Source: JBNLBS01 sp050303415 (GTDB taxonomy: Bacteria > Pseudomonadota > Gammaproteobacteria > Methylococcales > Methylomonadaceae). Taken from it: a stretch of DNA of 64,000 nucleotides. Below are positions 7,570-16,729 of this stretch, piece by piece. Positions within the stretch are counted from its first letter, which is position 1. The number at the start of each line of letters is the position of its first letter. The position numbers and the translations under genes were made by a program. The DNA lies in NCBI GenBank assembly GCA_050303415.1, contig JBNLBS010000012.1, positions 1 through 64,000 of the forward strand, read 5' to 3'. The notes beneath the pieces are model-generated. The model worked only from the letters and a program-made list of their open reading frames with translations, was not told the origin of the DNA and did no database searches.

Positions 7570-10500
7570 GATTCTGACTCCGAATTATCAGTCGAATGGC
7601 TGGGTAAATCCGCCAGTTCCTTATAATGTTCATATTTGGCATAAACATTTCGTTGCGCCTGCTGCATAAATGCTTCAGATAATTCCGGATGACTCCGGTT
7701 AAGTGCACTGAATCGCGCCTCAGTCATAGCATAGTCCCGATACGGAATGCTGGGTTTTTTATAATCCAGTTGTAATGGATTTTGCCCTTTCTCTGCCAGC
7801 CTGGGGTCAAACCGCAATAACGGCCAATGGCCGCTTCTGACCGCCAGGTCTTGTTGACGCAGGTTGTTGGATAAATCCACACCATGAGCAATACATGGGC
7901 TATAGGCAATGATTAATGAAGTGCCTTGATAGGATTCTGCGTCCAAAAAGGCACGTAGAGTCTGTGTATCTTTAGCGCCAAAAGCGACCTGGGCAACATA
8001 AACCTGTTCATAATCCATGGCCAGTTTGGCCAGATCTTTTTTGGCCGTGGTTTTACCACTGGCGGAGAATTTCGCAATTGCACCTAAAGGGGTTGCTTTG
8101 GAGGTTTGTCCTCCGGTATTGGAATACACTTCAGTATCCAACAATAAAATATTGACATTGCGTCCCGATGCCAGCACATGATCCAGACCGCCAAAGCCTA
8201 TATCGTAGCCCCAGCCGTCACCACCGACAATCCAGACTGAACGTTTCACCAGCGTATCAGCTATGCTTGTCAGGTATTGTGCTTTGTCATTATCGAATGC
8301 CGCTAATTTTTGTTTTAACCGGTCAATGCGTTGACGCTGATCATAAATATCGGCTTCATCAGTTTGCTCTGCATTGAGTATGTCTTCAACCAGATCTTTA
8401 TCAATTTCGTTCTTTAATGCTGTCAATAACTCACGGGCATATTGTTCTTGCTGATCGATGGCGACGCGCATACCCAAACCGAATTCTGCATTATCTTCAA
8501 ATAATGAATTTGACCAGGCCGGTCCGCGGCCTTCACTATTTTTAGTCCAGGGAGTAGTCGGTAAATTACCACCATAAATGGATGAACATCCGGTGGCATT
8601 GGCCACCATCATTCGATCACCAAATAGCTGGGTTGCCAGCCTTAAATAAGGGGTTTCACCACAACCGACACAGGCTCCAGAGAATTCAAACAGAGGTTGT
8701 AAATGCATAGCCTCCGGAATTTTATTCGCATGTAACCGGTTGCGATCAAAGTCCTCAACGTGTGTGAAATAACTCCAGTTTTCACGTTCCTGATCTCTGA
8801 TGGGTGCCTGTTCGGCCATATTTAATGCTTTACGCTCGGGCTGGTCCCTGTCCCTGATCGGGCAAACCTGAACACATAGAGTGCAGCCGGTACAGTCTTC
8901 CGGTGCGACCTGGTAACTGATGCTTAAATCCGGATCGAAGGCTTTACTTTTAACCGGTACATGTTTAAAGCCGGACGGAGCATCACTGACTTCACACGTG
9001 TTGAAAATCTTGCTGCGAATGGCACTGTGCGGACAGACAAAAACGCATTTGCCGCATTGGGTACAAATATCGCTTTCCCACACCGGAATTTGTAATGCCA
9101 GATTACGTTTTTCCCATTGACTGGTTCCGGTCGGATACGTACCGTCACTCGGAAAAAGACTGACCGGAAGTTTATCACCACGCCCGGCCATTAATTCGGC
9201 CGTTAATTGTTTAACAAAATCAGGGGCATGATCGGAAACAATGGGCGGAATATCATGTTGATGGCTGGGCTTATCGGGAATCAATAATTTATTCAAATTG
9301 GCTATACTGGCATCAATCGCTTTTAAATTAGCCTCTATTATGCGCTTACCCGCTTTGGCATAGGTCTTCTCCCCTGCCCGTTTAATTTCTGTAATCGCCT
9401 GATCATGAGGAATAATATCCACCAAAGCGAAAAAACAGGCCTGCATCACGGTATTGATATGCCGTCCCAAACCACTGTCCTGAGCAATAGCATAGGCATC
9501 TATCACATAAACCGATATTTTTTTTTCAATGATTTCAACCTGCATGGTATGCGGAAAACTATCCCACACCTTGTCCAGGGGTAAAGGTGAATTCAATAAA
9601 AAAATGCCTTTTTCTTTTAGCTTATCCAGCATAGGGTAACGCTGTAAAAAACCGGCTTGATGACAGGCTACAAAAGCCGCTTCATTATTGTCGATCAAGT
9701 AACTGGACTGAATTTTGTCATGACCAAAACGCAAATGCGAAACAGTGACCGCCCCTGCCTTTTTCGAATCATAAACAAAATATCCCTGTGCATTAAACTG
9801 TGTGCTTTGACCGATTATTTTAATTGAGTTTTTATTGGCGCTCACCGTACCATCACTGCCCAAACCGTAAAAAACGGCATTCACCCGTTTTTTTGTGGCA
9901 TCGGTTTTGAAATTTTCATTCCAGTCCAGGTTGCTATGACATACATCGTCAAAAATACCGACGGTAAACTGATTTTTTGGCCGGTCTTTAGCCAATTCGT
10001 CAAAGATCCCTTTAATCATGGCCGGGGTAAATTCTTTTGAAGACAAACCATAACGACCGCCAATCACCCTGGGTAATTGATCAAATTTAGGCTGTTCAGA
10101 AAATAGATTTTGACTTATTGCTGTGATAACATCCTTATACAAAGGTTCGCCGTCAGCCCCCGGTTCCTTGGTCCGGTCCAGCACCGCAATACTAGAGGTT
10201 GTGTCGGGTAAGGCTGCTAACAAACGCTGGGCGTCAAACGGCCTGTACAAGCGTACTTTTATGGCGCCAATTTTTTCACCCTGTTGGAGTAAATGATTGA
10301 TGGTTTCCTCGACAGCCTCCGCCCCGGAACCCATTAAAATAAGTATACGTTCGGCATCCTTGGCACCGACGTAATCAAACAGCCGGTATTGGCGACCGGT
10401 TAACTGAGCAAATTCATCCATGATCGCCTGTACAGTGTCAGGCATGTTTTGATAATAGGGATTTACACTTTCTCTGGCCTGAAAAAAGACATCAGGGTTT

Positions 10501-11159
10501 TGTGAACTGCCCCTAAGGACAGGATGTTCGGGTGAAAGACATCGAGCTCTGTGATCTGCTATCCATTCAGGTTTGATTAAAGCCTGTACCGTAGTTTTAT
10601 CAATAGACTGAATGCTGGATATTTCATGCGAGGTGCGGAAACCATCAAAAAAATGCACCATCGGAATCCGCCCGGCCAGCGTTGCAGCCTGAGCAATCAA
10701 GGCAAAATCCATGACTTCCTGGACTGAATTAGCTGCTAAAAAGGCAAAACCGGTATTTCTGGCGGCCATAACATCGCTATGGTCGCCAAAAATGGATAAT
10801 GCCTGGGCTGCAATTGAACGTGCCGCAACATGAAACACGGTTGGCGTTAATTCTCCGGCTATTTTGTACATATTCGGGATCATTAACAATAAACCTTGCG
10901 ACGCGGTAAACGTCGTGGTTAATGCGCCGGTTTGTAATGCGCCATGTATTGCGCCGGCTGCACCGCCTTCACTTTGCATTTCCACTACATGAGGCAACCC
11001 GCCCCAGCAGTTTGGCTGTTGGTTGGAGGCCCATTGATCAGCCAGCTCGCCCATCGGTGATGCGGGCGTTATCGGGTAAATAGCAATGACTTCATTGGTT
11101 AAATAAGCAATTCTGGCCGCAGCCTCATTACCATCAATTGTGATCCTATCGTTTGCCAT
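7566..11159 (-). CDS. nifJ: Pyruvate:ferredoxin (flavodoxin) oxidoreductase
   Basis: A full-length single-chain enzyme of 1197 residues, the normal size for NifJ. It interconverts pyruvate and CoA with acetyl-CoA and CO2 while reducing ferredoxin or flavodoxin. The N-terminal pyrimidine-binding region includes the YPITPASPMGE motif. The two-[4Fe-4S] ferredoxin domain has CTQCGKCVFVCP near residue 700 and CTGCTLCVQVCP near 756. The catalytic domain has CVGCGETPY near 835, the thiamine-diphosphate GDG motif (GGDGWGYDIG near 980) and a late Cys in YSPC for the proximal cluster. The start follows GGAGGG with good spacing. In an autotroph it could serve fermentation, reductive pyruvate synthesis or electron supply. 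No nitrogenase gene is present, so the name does not imply nitrogen fixation. Confidence 0.97.
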   Translation of the reverse strand: MANDRITIDGNEAAARIAYLTNEVIAIYPITPASPMGELADQWASNQQPNCWGGLPHVVEMQSEGGAAGAIHGALQTGALTTTFTASQGLLLMIPNMYKIAGELTPTVFHVAARSIAAQALSIFGDHSDVMAARNTGFAFLAANSVQEVMDFALIAQAATLAGRIPMVHFFDGFRTSHEISSIQSIDKTTVQALIKPEWIADHRARCLSPEHPVLRGSSQNPDVFFQARESVNPYYQNMPDTVQAIMDEFAQLTGRQYRLFDYVGAKDAERILILMGSGAEAVEETINHLLQQGEKIGAIKVRLYRPFDAQRLLAALPDTTSSIAVLDRTKEPGADGEPLYKDVITAISQNLFSEQPKFDQLPRVIGGRYGLSSKEFTPAMIKGIFDELAKDRPKNQFTVGIFDDVCHSNLDWNENFKTDATKKRVNAVFYGLGSDGTVSANKNSIKIIGQSTQFNAQGYFVYDSKKAGAVTVSHLRFGHDKIQSSYLIDNNEAAFVACHQAGFLQRYPMLDKLKEKGIFLLNSPLPLDKVWDSFPHTMQVEIIEKKISVYVIDAYAIAQDSGLGRHINTVMQACFFALVDIIPHDQAITEIKRAGEKTYAKAGKRIIEANLKAIDASIANLNKLLIPDKPSHQHDIPPIVSDHAPDFVKQLTAELMAGRGDKLPVSLFPSDGTYPTGTSQWEKRNLALQIPVWESDICTQCGKCVFVCPHSAIRSKIFNTCEVSDAPSGFKHVPVKSKAFDPDLSISYQVAPEDCTGCTLCVQVCPIRDRDQPERKALNMAEQAPIRDQERENWSYFTHVEDFDRNRLHANKIPEAMHLQPLFEFSGACVGCGETPYLRLATQLFGDRMMVANATGCSSIYGGNLPTTPWTKNSEGRGPAWSNSLFEDNAEFGLGMRVAIDQQEQYARELLTALKNEIDKDLVEDILNAEQTDEADIYDQRQRIDRLKQKLAAFDNDKAQYLTSIADTLVKRSVWIVGGDGWGYDIGFGGLDHVLASGRNVNILLLDTEVYSNTGGQTSKATPLGAIAKFSASGKTTAKKDLAKLAMDYEQVYVAQVAFGAKDTQTLRAFLDAESYQGTSLIIAYSPCIAHGVDLSNNLRQQDLAVRSGHWPLLRFDPRLAEKGQNPLQLDYKKPSIPYRDYAMTEARFSALNRSHPELSEAFMQQAQRNVYAKYEHYKELADLPSHSTDNSESES

Positions 11160-11552
11160 TAAAACCCTCCAAGTTTAAATATCGACATTGCATATGCGAT
11201 AACACTGCAAATATGATTCTATATAAATCAACGGCTAATGTCATGAAGTAATTAGATAGCAGTATAGACAACTTAAAAACTATGAATACTTAAAATATTG
11301 ACCGATTGCCCTGTCTTCAACCGATTGTTAAGTTTTACCGAAACATGTCAGAGCGAAGATCGCCGGCAATTAAAATTTAGTATTGTCTACAACAGGAACA
11401 AAACGGCAAGATAAGGTAAAATGATGGATTGTTTTACAGATAGAATATAGTGTTTTTACAAAACATGTTGTCCTTAAATAGGTTAAATCAGCCTGGTTGT
11501 TTGTTGTACGCTGTTGATTTCCTTATTTTTAATAAATTTTTATAGGTAGATA
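11160..11552. promoter_or_regulatory. Divergent promoter region, nifJ / IPMDH-like gene
   Basis: About 390 AT-rich bases separate the divergent nifJ and isopropylmalate-dehydrogenase-like genes and must hold both promoters. No clear operator, riboswitch or leader peptide was recognised. Near-consensus boxes are too degenerate to place with confidence. Confidence 0.4.
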
Positions 11553-12659
11553 ATGAAGAATTATAAAATAGCTGTGTTGGCGGGTGACGGTATCGGCCCG
11601 GAAATTACACGGGAAGCCGTTAAAGTTCTAAAACTGGTTGAGGAACGTAACGATGTTTCTTTTGAATTAATGCCGGCATTATTTGGCGCCTGCGCTTATT
11701 TTGAAACAGGTGACGCGTTTCCCGAGGAAACCAAAGCTATTTGTGATAGTGCTGATGCCATTCTTAAAGGGCCGATAGGCTTAAGTCATGAAGAGTCCAA
11801 AAATATTCCTGTCGACAAGCAGCCTGAACGGGGTGCATTACTGCCTATGCGCCGCCGTTATAATACCTACGCCAACTTCCGTCCGGTGTCATTGCCTAAA
11901 GCTTTAGCGCATTTTTCTCCCTTAAAACCGGAAATTATCGGCGAAGGAATTGACCTGATTATAGTTCGCGAACTAGTCGGCGGACTTTATTTTGGTGAAA
12001 AAGAAGTCGGTGTTAATGATAAAGGCTTACGCTATGTCAGAGAAACTCTGGACTATGATGAAGCACAAATCCGCCAGATTCTAAAACAGGCTTTTAAACT
12101 GGCAAGCAATAGAAAAAAAGTCCTGCATAATATTCATAAAAGTAATGTACTGAAATCCAGCGTACTTTGGAATGAAGTTTTGGAAGAAGTGGCAAAAGAT
12201 TATCCGGACGTTGAAGTAATCAATATATTGGTGGATGCTGCTGCAACTGCATTATGCCTGAAACCAACACAGTTTGATGTCATGGTGATGGAAAATATGT
12301 TCGGCGATATCTTAAGTGATCAGGGCGGCGGTATCCTGGGTTCTTTAGGCTTGATGCCTTCTGCCTGTCTGGGGGATGAAAAAGCTTATTACGAACCTTC
12401 ACATGGCTCTGCACCGGATATTGCCGGTAAAAACATTGCCAACCCATATTCCATGATTGGTTCGGTAGCCATGATGCTGGAAAACAGTTTTGATATGGCT
12501 GCGGAGGCAAAAAATGTATGGGCCGCCATGCAAGGTGTTTTTGGTGATGGCTTTTCAACCGCCGATCTTTCCAAACCCGGTTCAGGTGTAAAGATGATCA
12601 GCACCGAGGAATTTGGTGACAAGGTTGTGGAAAAATTAAGGGCGATGCCAAAAGTATAA
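11553..12659 (+). CDS. 3-isopropylmalate dehydrogenase-like enzyme
   Basis: A 368-residue member of the NAD(P)-dependent beta-decarboxylating dehydrogenase family (LeuB/Icd/TtuC). Seen: N-terminal AVLAGDGIGPE, the Arg-rich RRRYNTYANFRP substrate region, RELVGGLYFG with the catalytic Tyr, a Lys in HKSNVL, metal-binding Asp residues in LVDAAATAL and MFGDILSD, and the cofactor loop HGSAPDIAGKNIANP. RELVGG resembles LeuB (RELTGG). The HKSN motif and the RRRYNTYAN insertion differ from typical LeuB and lean toward family members with other substrates. No leuA, leuC or leuD is nearby. Leucine biosynthesis is the default role, but a related 2-hydroxyacid substrate is possible. It ends just before a strong terminator. 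Confidence 0.8.
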   Translation: MKNYKIAVLAGDGIGPEITREAVKVLKLVEERNDVSFELMPALFGACAYFETGDAFPEETKAICDSADAILKGPIGLSHEESKNIPVDKQPERGALLPMRRRYNTYANFRPVSLPKALAHFSPLKPEIIGEGIDLIIVRELVGGLYFGEKEVGVNDKGLRYVRETLDYDEAQIRQILKQAFKLASNRKKVLHNIHKSNVLKSSVLWNEVLEEVAKDYPDVEVINILVDAAATALCLKPTQFDVMVMENMFGDILSDQGGGILGSLGLMPSACLGDEKAYYEPSHGSAPDIAGKNIANPYSMIGSVAMMLENSFDMAAEAKNVWAAMQGVFGDGFSTADLSKPGSGVKMISTEEFGDKVVEKLRAMPKV

Positions 12660-12683
12660 ACGGTTTTTTATTTGGCCGGTTTG

Positions 12684-12718
12684 AAAAAAGGGTAAAGTGT
12701 AAACTTTGCCCTTTTTTT
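12684..12718 (+). terminator. Intrinsic terminator after IPMDH-like gene
   Basis: A near-perfect hairpin starts 25 nt after the stop codon. The left arm is AAAAAAGGGTAAAGT and the right arm ACTTTGCCCTTTTTT, with one G-T pair and a GTAA loop, running into seven T residues. This is a textbook Rho-independent terminator. Confidence 0.88.
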
Positions 12719-12841
12719 ATGGTTAAATTATTGCTTTGCTAAGCGTACGTCTTTTTAAGCTTTTTCAACCCAAGGAAAACTGTTCGAGCTAAGCAGCTAC
12801 CCATGATAAAATTAGTATTTTAGCAATAACTGGAGTCGTGA

Positions 12842-13081
12842 ATGCCGCTAGAACATCATCCGCTGATACAGGAATTTCCTGAATATAAAGATCAGATTCA
12901 TAACCTGAAAACAAAAAATAACCATTTTCATCATTTGATGGAGCGTTACGAAGAAATTGACAAAAAAATTTTTCGCATCAAAAGCAACGAAGAACCTACC
13001 AGCGACGAGTTTGTCGAAAATCTGACTAAAAAGCGTTTGGAATTAAAAGACGAATTGTATCAGTTAATTTTAACAGCTTAG
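12842..13081 (+). CDS. YdcH/DUF465 family small protein
   Basis: A 79-residue, highly charged, mostly helical protein. It begins with the family-typical HHPLIQEFPEYKDQIHNLK and ends with a Lys/Glu helix ending in KKRLELKDELY, both characteristic of DUF465 (E. coli YdcH). The family is widespread in Proteobacteria and its function is unknown. A GGAG lies about 8 nt before the ATG. It sits between two hairpins and appears monocistronic. Confidence 0.9.
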   Translation: MPLEHHPLIQEFPEYKDQIHNLKTKNNHFHHLMERYEEIDKKIFRIKSNEEPTSDEFVENLTKKRLELKDELYQLILTA

Positions 13082-13158
13082 TGATAAACAGTTGCCTGTC
13101 CCCCGAGAAAGGTTGACCGCTTTAAATTGTTTTTATGTTGAAGTTGAATTGCTATAGC

Positions 13159-13193
13159 CGGGGGAATCAAAAACATTGTCCTTGATTCTCCCG
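13159..13193 (+). terminator. Hairpin downstream of the YdcH gene
   Basis: CGGGGGAATCAA and TTGATTCTCCCG form a 12-bp stem with one G-T pair around an 11-nt loop, 77 nt after the YdcH stop. A T run occurs about 20 nt later rather than directly after the stem. A terminator is likely but not canonical. It may also serve the convergent copper ATPase gene. Confidence 0.5.
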
Positions 13194-13294
13194 AAGCCAG
13201 CCAAGATATCAATTTTTTCTTATTGCTACATAGTATTTGAAAGTATAAAACGAACTAATCAAGTACATTACCCCTTAATTTCAACTTTAGTTAT

Positions 13295-15469
13295 TTATAA
13301 ATCCATACTTTTTATTCTTAGAGCATTAGCAATGACTGAAACCGAACTCATGCTCATAGCCGCAGCAGCAATCATCGGCGACAGTAAAATCCCCCAAAAA
13401 GGATATAACACACCGGCGGCAACCGGGACGCCCAACGAATTATAGATAAAGGCAAAAAACAGATTCTGTCGAATATTACGCATGGTCGATTCACTCAAAT
13501 GCCGGGCTTTAACAATGCCCAATAGGTCACCTTTTATCAGAGTAACCCCCGCACTTTCCATAGCGATATCGGTCCCGGTCCCCATGGCTATACCAATATG
13601 CGCTTGTGCCAACGCGGGAGCATCATTAATACCGTCTCCCGCCATTGCTACGATATGCCCTTGACCCTGTAATCTTTTTACCATGTCAGATTTTTGCTCT
13701 GGTAACACTTCGGCAAAGAACTGGCTAATCCCAAGATTTCGAGCGACAACTTGTGCAGTTTGTTGATTATCGCCGGTCAGCATAACAACATTAATCCCGC
13801 ATTGCTGTAATTCCGATAACGCCGTTACAGTGCTTTTTTTGACCGGATCGGTGACACCGAGTAAACCTGCCGCCTTACCCTCAACACTAATAATCATGAC
13901 TGTTTGACCCTGGTTGCTCATGGAGGTAATGCGCTCTTCCAGGGGACCGATATCTATGTTGATTTCGGACATTAACCTGGCATTGCCAAAGGCGATTTGA
14001 AATTCGTTTATTTTACCTGTCACGCCCAAGCCTGTTATTGAATTGAATTGTTCCACCGGCTTAAGAGCTACCTTCTTTTGTTCCGCCGCGTGGACAATTG
14101 CGGTAGCTAGAGGATGCTCACTGGCTTTTTCCAGACTGGCGGCAAACTGCAAAACATCATGTTCGGTAAAATCATTAACTGCCAGTACGGAAACTAACTG
14201 AGGTTTTCCTTCCGTTAACGTGCCGGTTTTATCAACTAGTAAAGTATCAATTTTCTCCATGATTTCCAGGGCTTCGGCATTTTTAATCAGAATACCCGCG
14301 GTTGCGCCCCGACCCGTACCGACCATGATTGACATTGGTGTAGCCAAGCCGAGTGCACATGGACAGGCAATAATTAATACCGCCACGGCATTGACGACAG
14401 CATGCGCCAACCTGGGCTCAGGTCCCCAAAGCCACCAGACAGTCAGGGTAAAAATTGAGGTTGCAATTACCGTTGGCACAAAATAGCCCGCGACTGTATC
14501 GGCCAGTTTTTGTATCGGCGCACGACTACGCTGTGCATCACTGACCATATGAACGATTTGTGAAAGTAAAGTTTCTGCCCCTACCCGTTGCGCACGCATT
14601 AACAAGCTGCCGGTTCCGTTAATTGTGGCACCGATTAATGGCATGTCGACATATTTTTCGACCGGAATAGGCTCCCCGGTAACCATGGATTCATCAACAG
14701 AACTGTTACCTTCCAATACAATGCCGTCAACCGGTACTTTTTCACCCGGGCGCACACGTAATTCATCCCCCGGTTTCACCTGCTCTAAAGGAATATCCTC
14801 TTCTCGACCGTCATCATGATGTAAACGCGCAGTTTTTGGAGCCAACTCTAATAACATCTTAATTGCTTCGCTGGTACGACTTCGGGCTCGTAATTCGAGA
14901 ACTTGTCCCAATAGGACCAGCGTTGTAATGACTGCTGCTGCTTCAAAATATACGGCGACAAGACCGTTTTCATTCTGCATAACTGGAGGGAAAATTTGCG
15001 GTAGGAAAGTCGCTACAAGGCTGTATATCCAGGCAACACCAATACCTAAAGAAATCAAGGTAAACATGTTCAGACTGCGCAGAATAATAGATTGCCAGCC
15101 GCGTTGAAAAAAAGGCCAACCGCACCACCAGACAACAGGTGTCGTCAAAGCAAATTCTAACCATTGAATTTGATGGCCGGATGTTATGTCTGCCAATAAC
15201 GCGGGGAACAAATCGTTTAACATGGCTATTAAGAATACCGGAACGGTAAAAACCAAGCTTATCCAAAAGCGTTTGAACATGTAAATATATTCAGAATTCT
15301 CCGGGGCAATTGTAATCTGCTGTGGCTCCAAAGCCATACCGCAAATTGGACAGTTACCGGGCTCATTACTTTCAACTTCTGGATGCATGGGACAAGTGAA
15401 CAGCTGTCCCTGTTGAACATTCGGTTCATGCTGAATGCTTTTACCTTGATGATAGTGATGAATGTTCAT
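13295..15469 (-). CDS. Copper-translocating P1B-type ATPase (CopA-like)
   Basis: A 724-residue inner-membrane pump that exports Cu(I) from the cytoplasm. The ATG at 15469 is chosen because AAGGGGTG lies just upstream; an in-frame TTG 21 nt earlier lacks this. The N terminus is His-rich and carries a short heavy-metal-binding domain (CPMHPEV...CPICGM) instead of the usual CxxC ferredoxin-like domain. Eight membrane segments are expected. The ion-binding CPC (IIACPCALGLATP) is near residue 368, the phosphorylated Asp in DKTGTLTEGKP near 411, then SEHPLA, MLTGDN and the AGDGINDAPAL hinge. The last helix has Met/Ser residues typical of the Cu(I) subgroup. No CueR-type regulator or chaperone is adjacent. 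Confidence 0.94.
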   Translation of the reverse strand: MNIHHYHQGKSIQHEPNVQQGQLFTCPMHPEVESNEPGNCPICGMALEPQQITIAPENSEYIYMFKRFWISLVFTVPVFLIAMLNDLFPALLADITSGHQIQWLEFALTTPVVWWCGWPFFQRGWQSIILRSLNMFTLISLGIGVAWIYSLVATFLPQIFPPVMQNENGLVAVYFEAAAVITTLVLLGQVLELRARSRTSEAIKMLLELAPKTARLHHDDGREEDIPLEQVKPGDELRVRPGEKVPVDGIVLEGNSSVDESMVTGEPIPVEKYVDMPLIGATINGTGSLLMRAQRVGAETLLSQIVHMVSDAQRSRAPIQKLADTVAGYFVPTVIATSIFTLTVWWLWGPEPRLAHAVVNAVAVLIIACPCALGLATPMSIMVGTGRGATAGILIKNAEALEIMEKIDTLLVDKTGTLTEGKPQLVSVLAVNDFTEHDVLQFAASLEKASEHPLATAIVHAAEQKKVALKPVEQFNSITGLGVTGKINEFQIAFGNARLMSEINIDIGPLEERITSMSNQGQTVMIISVEGKAAGLLGVTDPVKKSTVTALSELQQCGINVVMLTGDNQQTAQVVARNLGISQFFAEVLPEQKSDMVKRLQGQGHIVAMAGDGINDAPALAQAHIGIAMGTGTDIAMESAGVTLIKGDLLGIVKARHLSESTMRNIRQNLFFAFIYNSLGVPVAAGVLYPFWGILLSPMIAAAAMSMSSVSVIANALRIKSMDL

Positions 15470-15689
15470 AAATACACCCCTTGTTAACAATTAAATATTG
15501 ACTCGAAGATACAATAGTACATTAAGAGGTTAAATACTGATCATACCCCGTCTTCGTTTAAAATATTATAAATAATACATTTTCAAACGGTTCCTGTTCG
15601 GGGTTGTGAATATGAACAGACGCTAACTTTTTTGCTACTTGACGGATAAGACAGCCATACATATCTGGTAGTCAATCAAGACTTCTGAT

Positions 15690-16625
15690 TTAAATAAAAT
15701 GGCGTAATTCAGGATACTTGGTACTCCAAATTTGTTGGGTGTTTTGTATTACGTATTGAATAAAAAGGTTCATTGCCGGAGTTAATATTTTTTGTCGGCT
15801 GTGAACAATATACCAAGAGCGCATAATAGGCATTTTTTCAACCTGAAGTATCTTAACCTGTTTCAGTGCAAGCTCTTGTTGAAGGGTGTGCAATGATACG
15901 ATACCTAAGCCTAGGCCGGCGGCGACGGCCTGTTTAATGGCTTCGTTATTAGGCATCTCCATCGAGGTTTTAAGTTCGATCCCGTGCTCAGCGAAAAAAC
16001 GTTGCATGGCAATGCGTGTACCCGACCCCGGCTCCCTGACCACAAACTCGTTTTGCAGTACCTGTTCCAATTTAATTGATTGTTTAAGGCACAAAACATG
16101 ATCGGGAGGCGCGATAATCACCAATGGGTTTTTCATAAACGACTGCGTTATTAAACCCATACCTGAAGGCGTTTGCCCCATTATGACCAGGTCGACCGAA
16201 TTTTCTTTCAAACATTCCAACAAACCGGAACGGTTATGTATCTCCAGTTGAAAACCGATGCCGGAATGATTTTTACAAAATTGTGCCAATAACAAAGTAA
16301 CAAACTGATTGGCAGTTTCCGGAACCGCAAGGCGCAGATGACCCATTAATGCACCGGATAATTGTGCCAAATTCTCTTCCAGCATTCTATGCGAAGAAAG
16401 TGTTTTTTCGGCAAAATTTCGAAGAATTCTTCCCGCCTCAGTCAGGTATAGTTTTTTACCTTTTTTTTCCAATACCGGCATTCCAATAAGATTTTCAATC
16501 TGTTTAATCTGCATGGAAACAGCCGGTTGGCTGAGATGAAGAGTTTCAGCGGCATGCGTAATACTCAGCTGTCTGGCTACCGAAGCAAAAATTTCTAATT
16601 GTCTGAATGTAATGGGATACTTCAT
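15690..16625 (-). CDS. cbbR: LysR-type regulator CbbR of the CO2-fixation operon
   Basis: A 311-residue LysR-family activator. The N-terminal winged helix-turn-helix spans about residues 4-65 (ITFRQLEIFASVARQ, with LSQPAVSMQI as recognition helix). The C-terminal effector domain has two lobes, about 90-300, with the VREPGSGTR segment typical of CbbR proteins. It is transcribed divergently from cbbM across a 104-bp gap, the classic arrangement in which CbbR controls the RuBisCO operon in response to metabolites such as RuBP or NADPH. No strong ribosome-binding site precedes its ATG, consistent with low expression. Confidence 0.9.
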   Translation of the reverse strand: MKYPITFRQLEIFASVARQLSITHAAETLHLSQPAVSMQIKQIENLIGMPVLEKKGKKLYLTEAGRILRNFAEKTLSSHRMLEENLAQLSGALMGHLRLAVPETANQFVTLLLAQFCKNHSGIGFQLEIHNRSGLLECLKENSVDLVIMGQTPSGMGLITQSFMKNPLVIIAPPDHVLCLKQSIKLEQVLQNEFVVREPGSGTRIAMQRFFAEHGIELKTSMEMPNNEAIKQAVAAGLGLGIVSLHTLQQELALKQVKILQVEKMPIMRSWYIVHSRQKILTPAMNLFIQYVIQNTQQIWSTKYPELRHFI

Positions 16626-16729
16626 GTATCAATAATAGCTTATCAAACACATAAAAAACACTGAATTTACTTATACCTAATACAGGCGCATGATGTTTGT
16701 CGACTTTAATGAAAACGGAGGGCATTACA
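16626..16729. promoter_or_regulatory. cbbR-cbbM divergent regulatory region
   Basis: The gap holds both promoters and should bind CbbR. The direct repeat TATCAA occurs at 16627-16632 and 16641-16646, and an ATAA-N4-TTAT dyad lies at 16632-16643. Both fit the loose AT-rich T-N11-A pattern of LysR sites but are not proof. A strong GGAGG (16717-16721) sits 8 nt before the cbbM ATG. Confidence 0.5.

Noticed and set aside
7566..11159. nifJ taken as evidence for nitrogen fixation
   Set aside because: NifJ-type pyruvate oxidoreductases are common in non-fixing bacteria and no nitrogenase gene is in the window.
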